18,593 nucleotides of DNA from a bacterium. GTDB taxonomy: Bacteria; Patescibacteriota; Minisyncoccia; UBA6257; 2-01-FULL-56-20. Where the stretch lies: NCBI GenBank assembly GCA_021780545.1, contig JAJXYP010000051.1:1-18593 (forward strand), in the 5' to 3' direction. Shown in pieces: positions 12,493-18,593 of the stretch. The stretch's first letter is position 1, and each line of letters starts with the position of its first letter. The translations under genes and the position numbers were made by a program. The notes beneath the pieces were generated by a model. That model ran no database searches and was not told the origin of the DNA. It saw nothing but the letters and a program-made list of their open reading frames with translations.

Positions 12493-15400
12493 ACGCTTTT
12501 CCCGAAAGCAGATCGTCCTCGAACATCCGAATCCCCCTGATGTCTTTCGGATAGCGGTCGATATTGGGAAAGTCGAGGTTGCGGATTTTGGGATAGACGG
12601 CGACAATCAACCCCTGCAGCCGCTCGGTTTCTTCGGCCGTGATCTCAACGGGAAGATCGATTATGCGGCCGCGGTGCGGCTCGACGAATTCGATGAGGCC
12701 TTCGGCCACCGTATACGTTGCGCCGAAATCCCGCGAATGTTCGATGAGCAATTTATAAAAAACGATCTGCTGCCGGTACTTCCACGCTCTGATTTTCTCG
12801 TATAAATCGCCGCCATCCCATGAGGTAAGCACATGTCCGGTTTTGTAATCGCACACCGCCATCCGGGATCCCGCGGGCGTCATCCGATCCACCTTACCGT
12901 CAAGCCGCGCTTCGCCGAGCACCACGCCCTGATTGCGGAAATCGAACTCGACGACGTCGGCCGGCGAAAACGCGTTCTGCCGTTGCGGGTAGTACGCCTC
13001 CAAAATTTTTCTGCCGTGCTTCCGCATGCGCTCGAAATCCTGCGCATTGAGCCGCTCGAGCGCGAGGTATTCCTCGAACCAACCGACGACGTCGGCGAGC
13101 TCCGGCGCCCTGCCGTTTTCCCTCAGCGCAACGGATATCCGGCTCAGCGCATCATGGATCGCCGAACCGAAACCGGCGGCGGCGGATTTCGGCGACGGAA
13201 ACCTGAGGAGATTGCGCTCGAAAAACACACGGGGGCCGGCCGACACGATATCAAGAAAATTCTGGAGGTGCGTCACGCTCAGCTGATACCGCTCGAGCAC
13301 CGGCTCAAGAAGCTCCCTCTCCCGCGGCGCGGGCGGCTGCGCGGCGGACGGCGCTTCATACGTCTCAAGCATCGCATCCTCCATCGATGACGCATCCGCT
13401 CTGACATCGGCGGCTTCGATCGCGATCCACTCCTCCGCGCCTTCGGGCGCCGCAAGGAACGCCAGCCGATCAGCATCACGCCCGCGGAGGTCGCGGCGGC
13501 TCGCCGTGAAATAAAGCAAACGCTCCGCTCGGGTCATCGCAACGTAAAAAAGGCGGAGTTGGTCGTCGCGGTTATCGCCGCCGGGTCCGGCGGGAACGTT
13601 CGCCGGCAGCGGCAATTCACGCCGCCAACCGGCACCCGACCAGACATCGTTTTCACAATCGAGAACAAACACCGCCTCAAACTCAAGCCCCTTCGCACCG
13701 TGCGCTGTCATGAACTGCGCCGCGTTCCGGCCATCCGAGAATCGACTCGTGTTGCTGATAGGAATGCGATTTTTGACGTGGAGATCGAAAAATGCCACCA
13801 GGTCGGCAACGGAAACCGGCTGCCCGGGCCGATATTCCCGAAGCGCGCGGATGAGCGACCGGAGCGCGGAAAGAAACCCAAGATACTGGTCCGGCCGGCG
13901 TTTGAAACGGTCGGCCCCAAAATAATAAGTCCGGAAGGGGCTAACCATCGCCGGCGGAGCTCCGGAACTGATCCCCGCGCCTTCCTCTGCCGGCGCTCCG
14001 ATCAGCGCATGAAGAATTTCTTCCGCAGTTTCATGCCGGGCGCGCGCGCCAAGATCGATGAAAAAGTCGGCGATTGCTTTGAGCTCGCCTCCAATTTCGC
14101 GCATCACCAAAAGCCACGGCTTCCGCTCCGCCGCCGCCCGCACGGAAACCTCCCAAACGGCGCTGCGATCGACGCCCCAAAACGGGAAGCTGAGAATCTC
14201 AGGCAGCAGTTCATCCGCCGCGGGCGACTTTCGCATAATTGAATCGACGAAACGCGCCATTACAATGAGCGGAACAATATGCTCGGCGGTCAACACATTC
14301 TCCTGGCGCTCGTAAGAAACCGGAATCCCCGCGGTACGGGCCGCCCGGGCAGCCGCCTCGAGTTCCTCATGGTGGCGCGCGATCACCGCGATTTTTTTCT
14401 CCTTAATGCCTTGCCCGATAAGCGATTTTATCTCGCCGGCGATCCAGCGATATTCGGCTTCCCGCGACGCGAATTCCTTCGCGCGGATTGCGCCGAGCCG
14501 GAGATCGCTCCGCGCCGCCACGAGCTCCTTCCGGAAAGCGGGCTTGAGCCGCTCCAGCCGGTTGCCGCCTTGGAGAATCACCCGCCGGGCAAGATCGAGA
14601 ATCGGCTGCGAAGAACGGTAGTTCGATTTCAAAATAACAACGGTCGGATCATCATACCGCTCTTCGAACCTCACAATGTTCGCCGATTCGGCGCCCTGAA
14701 ATTTGAAAATGGCCTGATCATCATCCCCCACAACCATAAGGTTCGGCCGCCGCGCCTCCTCCGGCCGATCCGCAACCAGACGCAACAGCCGCAGCTGGGC
14801 ATCGTTCGTATCCTGAAATTCATCGACGAGGATATATTGATACCGATCCTGCAGTTCGTACCGGATGTCCTCATGTCCCTGCAACATCGCGACGGCGTCA
14901 AGAATCATGTCATTGTAGTCGTAGCAGCCGGCGGAATGCATCTTCTCCACATACCGCCGATACACGACCGCAAGCGATTCGAATATCGGCATATCGAGCA
15001 AGTCGGCAACATGCGCCTGTTTGTCTTCGCCGCGCCGGATGTATCGCTCTTTCCAGGCGGTAAGCGCCGGCGTACCTTCCTCTTCCGCAAGATCAATCGC
15101 GCGAGACAGCGAATCGGCGAACTGGCGCGCGAACGGCGGATCGCCGAAAACGCTTCGCCCGGCAGTCTCTTCGGGCGCCGACGCCGGCACTTGCGCCGCA
15201 ATCTTCTCTGCCGCCGCGCGAGCCGGGCCGAACAGCTTCTTTGATACCCGCTCGCCGAAAACCGGCCGGATCACCGGTTCGATGCGAGCGATCGCCTCGC
15301 GGTTCGCGGACAGCAATCGCTCGAACGCGTCCGGAGGCAAACCTGCCTTCTTCAGCTGTTCAATCGCGCGGCGCGCGGCGCCCAAATGGACAAACCGATC

Positions 15401-15844
15401 GTCATGCTGCGCCCGCAACGGATCGCCCTGATCAAGCTCTCTCATAATATCTTCGAGAATCTCCATCTGCGTCACCTCGTCGGCAGCAGAAAAAGCGGCG
15501 CCGCCGTAAAACCGACCGGGATAGCGGTTGATGATTTCGACCCCAAAACTGTGGAATGTATGGATCGCAACGCGGTACGCCGCCGACCCCAGGATGGCAG
15601 AAAGCCGATCGCGCATGTTCGCCGCCGCCGCATCGGTAAATGTAAGGCAGAGAATGTGCTCGGGGCCGGTGTCGCGCTGCCGGAGGATGTTCGCGACCCG
15701 GACGCTCAACAGTTCGGTCTTGCCCGAACCGGGACCGGCAACCACCATAACCGGACCGTCGATCGTATCGACAGCGCGGCGCTGCTCCGCGTTGAGCGCG
15801 GCGTACGCGGCTTCGAATGTTTTCCGCTTCGGTGGCGTTTCCAT
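12491..15844 (-). CDS. UvrD/RecB-type DNA helicase fused to PD-(D/E)XK nuclease (AdnB/AddA-like)
   Basis: 1117 aa. Superfamily-1A helicase motifs in order: Q motif LNAEQRRAV (17-25), Walker A AGPGSGKT (36-43), motif II VDEFQDTND (about 336-344), motif III VGDDDQAIFKFQGA, motif IV region LKSNYRSSQPIL, motif V MTAHGAKGLEFEAVFV, motif VI LFYVAMTRAERLL (about 763-775). The C-terminal third is a RecB-like nuclease: GSAIHDALS, GEARLDGKVDRM and the catalytic DYKTGH at about 999-1004; the Asp and Lys are intact. No Cys set for an iron-sulfur cluster is seen. It should unwind and resect double-strand DNA ends for recombination, probably with a second helicase-nuclease subunit not in the window. It lies 24 nt after the GNAT gene with its own promoter. 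Confidence 0.93.
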   Translation of the reverse strand: METPPKRKTFEAAYAALNAEQRRAVDTIDGPVMVVAGPGSGKTELLSVRVANILRQRDTGPEHILCLTFTDAAAANMRDRLSAILGSAAYRVAIHTFHSFGVEIINRYPGRFYGGAAFSAADEVTQMEILEDIMRELDQGDPLRAQHDDRFVHLGAARRAIEQLKKAGLPPDAFERLLSANREAIARIEPVIRPVFGERVSKKLFGPARAAAEKIAAQVPASAPEETAGRSVFGDPPFARQFADSLSRAIDLAEEEGTPALTAWKERYIRRGEDKQAHVADLLDMPIFESLAVVYRRYVEKMHSAGCYDYNDMILDAVAMLQGHEDIRYELQDRYQYILVDEFQDTNDAQLRLLRLVADRPEEARRPNLMVVGDDDQAIFKFQGAESANIVRFEERYDDPTVVILKSNYRSSQPILDLARRVILQGGNRLERLKPAFRKELVAARSDLRLGAIRAKEFASREAEYRWIAGEIKSLIGQGIKEKKIAVIARHHEELEAAARAARTAGIPVSYERQENVLTAEHIVPLIVMARFVDSIMRKSPAADELLPEILSFPFWGVDRSAVWEVSVRAAAERKPWLLVMREIGGELKAIADFFIDLGARARHETAEEILHALIGAPAEEGAGISSGAPPAMVSPFRTYYFGADRFKRRPDQYLGFLSALRSLIRALREYRPGQPVSVADLVAFFDLHVKNRIPISNTSRFSDGRNAAQFMTAHGAKGLEFEAVFVLDCENDVWSGAGWRRELPLPANVPAGPGGDNRDDQLRLFYVAMTRAERLLYFTASRRDLRGRDADRLAFLAAPEGAEEWIAIEAADVRADASSMEDAMLETYEAPSAAQPPAPRERELLEPVLERYQLSVTHLQNFLDIVSAGPRVFFERNLLRFPSPKSAAAGFGSAIHDALSRISVALRENGRAPELADVVGWFEEYLALERLNAQDFERMRKHGRKILEAYYPQRQNAFSPADVVEFDFRNQGVVLGEARLDGKVDRMTPAGSRMAVCDYKTGHVLTSWDGGDLYEKIRAWKYRQQIVFYKLLIEHSRDFGATYTVAEGLIEFVEPHRGRIIDLPVEITAEETERLQGLIVAVYPKIRNLDFPNIDRYPKDIRGIRMFEDDLLSGKA

Positions 15845-15862
15845 AATCCGTCCGTTGTCTGC

Positions 15863-15871
15863 ATTGTATCA
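15863..15871 (-). promoter_or_regulatory. Extended -10 promoter of the helicase-nuclease gene
   Basis: On the minus strand TGA-TACAAT (TGn plus hexamer) ends 18 nt before the ATG at 15844. The TGA is also the stop codon of the GNAT gene (15869-15871), so promoter and upstream stop share bases. Confidence 0.5.
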
Positions 15872-16330
15872 GATTCGACGGATTTCCTCTCCCCCGCGCT
15901 TCACGAACACCGTAAGGCCGGGCCGGCGGACGTACCCGCAGGCGCGCACGAAGCCGAAATTCCGGGGCTCGGTCTCGCAATACACGTTCGTACCCGGCGC
16001 AAGCGATGCAATCACCCGCATCATCACGCGGCCGATGCCCTGCCCCTGGTATTCGGGAACAATCACGATATCGAGAATTTTCGTTTCAATGGCGAAATCG
16101 GAAAGCGCCCGGGCAAGACCCACCAGTTCGCCGGCGTTATTCCGGGCGGAGACGACAATGTCACAATTGCGGAGCGACCGGCGCATCCGCTCCACCGTAT
16201 ACCGACGGGACGTTCCCCAGCCCAGCTCGATATAAAGCGCAGCCGCTTCCCGCGGCGGCACCAGGCGCCGGTCAGAACTGACCGTCACATCCCGGCCCGC
16301 CTTCACGCTAACCGGCCGCGCGCCCGACAT
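15869..16330 (-). CDS. GNAT family N-acetyltransferase
   Basis: 153 aa from the ATG at 16330 (MSGARPVSVKAGRD), one base after the dnaJ stop; an AGGAG inside the dnaJ end lies 4 nt before it. An earlier in-frame ATG at 16369 would lie in dnaJ and is less likely. GNAT motifs: NAGELVGLARALSDF (beta4), ILDIVIVPEYQGQGIGRVMM with the acetyl-CoA pyrophosphate loop Q/R-x-x-G-x-G/A read here as QGQGIG, and FVRACGYVRRPG (motif B, the usual FY.k.GF). The substrate cannot be told. Translationally linked to dnaJ. Confidence 0.9.
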   Translation of the reverse strand: MSGARPVSVKAGRDVTVSSDRRLVPPREAAALYIELGWGTSRRYTVERMRRSLRNCDIVVSARNNAGELVGLARALSDFAIETKILDIVIVPEYQGQGIGRVMMRVIASLAPGTNVYCETEPRNFGFVRACGYVRRPGLTVFVKRGGEEIRRI

Positions 16331-16331
16331 G

Positions 16332-17405
16332 CTACTCCTGCTCCTCAAGCGCCTTGCGCGCCTTGCCATCTAATTTCTTCGGCGCTTTCACGATGAAGTT
16401 CACAAAAAAATCGCCGCGGCCGAACGCATTAAAACGCGGCATGCCTTCGCCCGGAATCCGCCACAGTTCCTTCAGATTGAATCCAGCCGGAATCTCCACC
16501 GAAATAACGCGGCCGCCGAGCGTCTGGACATCGATTTTTTTACCGAGAAGAAGGTCGATAACATTCAATTCGCGGGAAACAATCAGGTCGGCGCCGCGAC
16601 GCTCAAACCCGGGGTGCGCTTTCACCCGGATGCGCACATAGAGATCGCCCGAGGACGTCCCCCGCTCGCCGGCTTCGCCGGCGCCGCGAATCTGAATCAG
16701 CTGACCGTCCTCGATGCCGGGCAGGATTTCAACGCGGACTTCGCGATCGCCGTCGCGGCGGCCGGAACCGCGGCACGCAGCGCAGGCCTTCTGCGGCACC
16801 TCGCCGGTGCCGTGGCACGCATCGCAGAGTTTCACCTGCGAAAAACTGCCGAAAAATGTCCGCCGCTCGGTGCGAATCTCGCCCTGGCCGGCGCAGGTCG
16901 AACATTTTTCAAAACCGCTGCCGGGCGCGGCGCCCTTGCCCTTGCACGTTTCACAGGAAACGCGCATCCGAAGCCGCAGCGACTTCACGACGCCCCGATA
17001 CGCTTCTTCAAGCGAAATCTGCTCCTGCACCTCAAGATCGGCTCCGTGTTCGTACGTTTTGCGACGCGGCCGCCCGCCGAATCCTTCAAAAAAACTTTCC
17101 ATCACGTCGCCGAGATCGCCCAAATCGCCGAACTGCGACGGATCAAAGCCAAAACCGCCGAACCCCGGGCCCGGACCGCGGCCAAAACCGCCCATCGGCT
17201 CCGCCGTGCCAAACCGGTCATACTGGGCGCGCTTGTTTTTATCGGACAAAACCTGGTAGGCCTCGTTGATCTCCTTGAACTTCGCCTCATTGCCGCCGGC
17301 GCGGTCGGGATGATGCTGATGGGCCAGCTTGCGGTATGCTTTTTTGATTTCCTCTTCCGTCGCGTTCTTTGCGACGCCGAGAATCTGATAGTAGTCTTTT
17401 GCCAT
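16332..17405 (-). CDS. dnaJ: Chaperone protein DnaJ
   Basis: 357 aa. The J domain has YYQILGVAKNATEEEIKKAY and HPD at 32-34, needed to stimulate DnaK ATPase. A Gly/Phe-rich linker follows (about 70-110), then the zinc domain with four CxxCxGxG repeats (CETCKGKG, CSTCAGQG, CDACHGTG, CAACRGSG) and the C-terminal substrate-binding domains (VEILPGIEDGQLIQIRGAGE, LDLLLG-like VIDLLLGKKIDV). It is a complete type-I DnaJ. It starts 2 nt after the membrane-protein stop, with dnaK just upstream of that, so it is in one transcription unit. Confidence 0.97.
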   Translation of the reverse strand: MAKDYYQILGVAKNATEEEIKKAYRKLAHQHHPDRAGGNEAKFKEINEAYQVLSDKNKRAQYDRFGTAEPMGGFGRGPGPGFGGFGFDPSQFGDLGDLGDVMESFFEGFGGRPRRKTYEHGADLEVQEQISLEEAYRGVVKSLRLRMRVSCETCKGKGAAPGSGFEKCSTCAGQGEIRTERRTFFGSFSQVKLCDACHGTGEVPQKACAACRGSGRRDGDREVRVEILPGIEDGQLIQIRGAGEAGERGTSSGDLYVRIRVKAHPGFERRGADLIVSRELNVIDLLLGKKIDVQTLGGRVISVEIPAGFNLKELWRIPGEGMPRFNAFGRGDFFVNFIVKAPKKLDGKARKALEEQE

Positions 17406-17407
17406 GG

Positions 17408-18376
17408 TTAATATTTAACAACCTCCCGGGTCGCCGATTCTTCGGTGATTTTCATGAAACCCGACGCCAGAAGAATTTCGTAGGCGAGCAGTGCGACGAA
17501 CTGCCCCGCCCAAACGACGATAATACCGATGCTCCGCAAAATCAAGAAGAGGAGCAACCCCCATGCGCCAACGAACCCGGTGCTGAACCGCTGCCCAAGG
17601 CGCGCCGACCAGCCGGCAAGATAGTTATAAAAGACATTGCTCGTCGCTGTCGACGACGAAACGGCCGGAGCATCGGGCGGCGCCGTGAAGGATCCTACGA
17701 TCGCTCCGGCCGCCTGCGTAAGCGCCTGCGACTGCTGCGCCGGCGTAAGCGAATGGAACTGCGGATTGTTTTCAAGCTGGACGCGGGCCACCGCATCGGC
17801 AAAATCGCCGAACGATCCCGTAAGCGGCACGCTCGGATAGAAATTATTGACAAACGAAGCCGTCCATCCGAAAAATGCGTTGAATCCGGTCTGTGACACG
17901 AAAAAATTCCCGTTGTTGTTCGTAAGCGCCGCATACATGACGATCATGAAAATGACGGCGCCTGTTACCACTTTGCCGACCGCGCGGCCGCTCGCCGCGA
18001 AAAATGCCACTTCGATCGAGTTGCCAATCGACCGCCGCATCGAAAAGTATCCCCACATAAGACAGCCGAAAAGCAGCAATCCGCCGAGCGCGAGCGCCTG
18101 CCACCCGTACGAATAGAACGAGGCGAGCGCGGCGAGCGTTTCAAGGAGCGCTATAAGGAACCGCCGGCCCGGCTGGTTCGCGAGAAATCCCTCAATCACC
18201 GATGCCGCGCACCACCCGAGCAGCGCCGCAAACGCGAACCAGATTGTCCCGCCCGCAAGATACCGGGCGAATGCGTAGCCGAAAAGTCCGGCTAAAATCA
18301 CCGCCGCCGCATCGATCGATGCGGACCGCCAGAGCGCGCCGTCCCGATCGCCGGCGCCGAAATGCACCGGGTTCAT
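17408..18376 (-). CDS. Multi-pass membrane protein encoded between dnaK and dnaJ
   Basis: 322 aa with the start at ATG 18376 (MNPVHFGAGDRDG), chosen because starts at 18490 or 18481 would overlap the end of dnaK by 70-80 bp and add a Pro-rich, unlikely N-terminus. Helices: paired hydrophobic segments at about residues 20-60 (AAVILAGLFGYAFARYLAGG, IWFAFAALLGWCAASVIEGF), two around 70-105, one at about 140-160, and a long pair near the C-terminus (GAWGLLLFLILRSIGIIVVW, FVALLAYEILLAS). Between them is a soluble extracellular loop of about 110 residues rich in Asn, Ser, Phe and Ala. No family was recognised. Placement between chaperone genes suggests co-expression with DnaK/DnaJ, not a defined job. 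Confidence 0.8.
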   Translation of the reverse strand: MNPVHFGAGDRDGALWRSASIDAAAVILAGLFGYAFARYLAGGTIWFAFAALLGWCAASVIEGFLANQPGRRFLIALLETLAALASFYSYGWQALALGGLLLFGCLMWGYFSMRRSIGNSIEVAFFAASGRAVGKVVTGAVIFMIVMYAALTNNNGNFFVSQTGFNAFFGWTASFVNNFYPSVPLTGSFGDFADAVARVQLENNPQFHSLTPAQQSQALTQAAGAIVGSFTAPPDAPAVSSSTATSNVFYNYLAGWSARLGQRFSTGFVGAWGLLLFLILRSIGIIVVWAGQFVALLAYEILLASGFMKITEESATREVVKY

Positions 18377-18407
18377 CAGGTTCGCGCCGCCCTGTTTCTG
18401 ATAAATC

Positions 18408-18593
18408 CTATCGGGGCTGATCAGTCCCCGGCTCTGCGCCGGGTTCTCCGGCGCCGGAGGAGGGGGGGTCATGGGATCCATTCTGTTCATTATAGAACGC
18501 TTGGCCGATTTTTTGTATCTCGGCCGAAAGAGCGTCGGTCGCGGATTTTATCGCCGCGGGATCGTCGCCGTCCTTTGCTTTCTTTACGGCCTC
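18408..18593 (-). CDS. dnaK: Chaperone DnaK, C-terminal end only (partial)
   Basis: The minus frame from the window edge to the TAG at 18408-18410 encodes 61 residues: EAVKKAKDGDDPAAIKSATD, then ALSAEIQKIGQAFYNEQ, then a Gly/Pro/Glu-rich tail ending GTDQPR. This matches the helical lid end of DnaK (typical pattern L...G.D...IK..T..L....K.GE..Y) followed by a disordered tail. The gene runs off the right edge. Finding dnaJ two genes downstream supports the call. It would pull in unfolded proteins with DnaJ in the cytoplasm. Confidence 0.85.
   Translation of the reverse strand, partial: EAVKKAKDGDDPAAIKSATDALSAEIQKIGQAFYNEQNGSHDPPSSGAGEPGAEPGTDQPR

Noticed and set aside
14279..16396. Plus-strand open frames of 321 and 336 codons opposite the helicase and GNAT genes
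   Set aside because: Antisense shadows of well-supported genes, with Arg/His-rich composition and no recognisable domains.
18479..18494. TATAAT followed closely by ATG, a possible leaderless start of the membrane-protein gene at 18481 or 18490
   Set aside because: The TATAAT encodes Tyr-Asn of the DnaK C-terminus (FYNEQ) and the start would overlap dnaK by over 70 bp, so 18376 is preferred.
1..18593. CRISPR arrays, insertion sequences, rRNA genes
   Set aside because: No regularly spaced repeats, transposase-like proteins or rRNA-like segments were seen on either strand.

Overview
The window looks like a chromosomal piece of a GC-rich member of the Candidate Phyla Radiation (Patescibacteria, Parcubacteria-like). 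Signs of this are a compact pilM-pilN-pilO operon with a short PilP-like protein, a type-4-like uracil-DNA glycosylase without iron-sulfur cysteines, a dnaK - membrane protein - dnaJ block, a DUF2207 protein, a two-TM 156-aa protein of CPR type, tiny intergenic gaps, frequent stop/start overlaps and few Shine-Dalgarno sites. UGA acts as a normal stop. Taxonomy is inferred from gene style, not from a marker tree.

Layout. 1-2197 (minus): a secreted Cys-rich Ig-like protein that runs off the left edge, coupled by an ATGA overlap to a membrane-anchored protein with two similar modules. 2242-4272 (plus): a single gene with its own promoter, structured leader, good SD and strong terminator. It encodes a secreted propeller-like protein ending in a TIGR03437 (Solibacter-type) domain. 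4271-7501 (minus): pilM, pilN, pilO, a PilP-like gene and a uracil-DNA glycosylase gene. 7501-8885 (plus): comF, a two-TM protein gene with a leaderless promoter, and tRNA-Arg(GCG), closed by a perfect 19-bp hairpin. 8932-10403: a 5'-truncated DUF2207 gene (minus) and a 5'-truncated CsoR/RcnR-type metal sensor (plus), abutting head to head at about 10183-10192. This is a rearrangement breakpoint or an assembly chimera. 10523-12428: a His-rich small membrane protein, a PEP-CTERM-like secreted protein (minus) and a TPR protein (plus). 12491-18593 (minus): the 3' end of dnaK, a membrane protein, dnaJ, a GNAT acetyltransferase, then a large UvrD-type helicase fused to a PD-(D/E)XK nuclease.

How the genes fit together. 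PilMNO (with the PilP-like protein) would form the inner-membrane platform of a type IV pilus. ComF, a RecB/AdnB-like helicase-nuclease and a uracil glycosylase nearby fit DNA uptake and processing, but this is inferred from proximity. DnaK, DnaJ and the membrane protein between them form a chaperone block. Three genes (TIGR03437 protein, PEP-CTERM-like protein, TPR protein) resemble families of large-genome bacteria and carry SD sites that most other genes here lack, so they may be acquired.

Three of four convergent junctions share a layout in which the reverse-strand gene's UAA stop is read from the U-tract of the forward-strand terminator. No CRISPR array, insertion sequence, integrase or rRNA was seen, and no gene-free stretch exceeds 300 bases.
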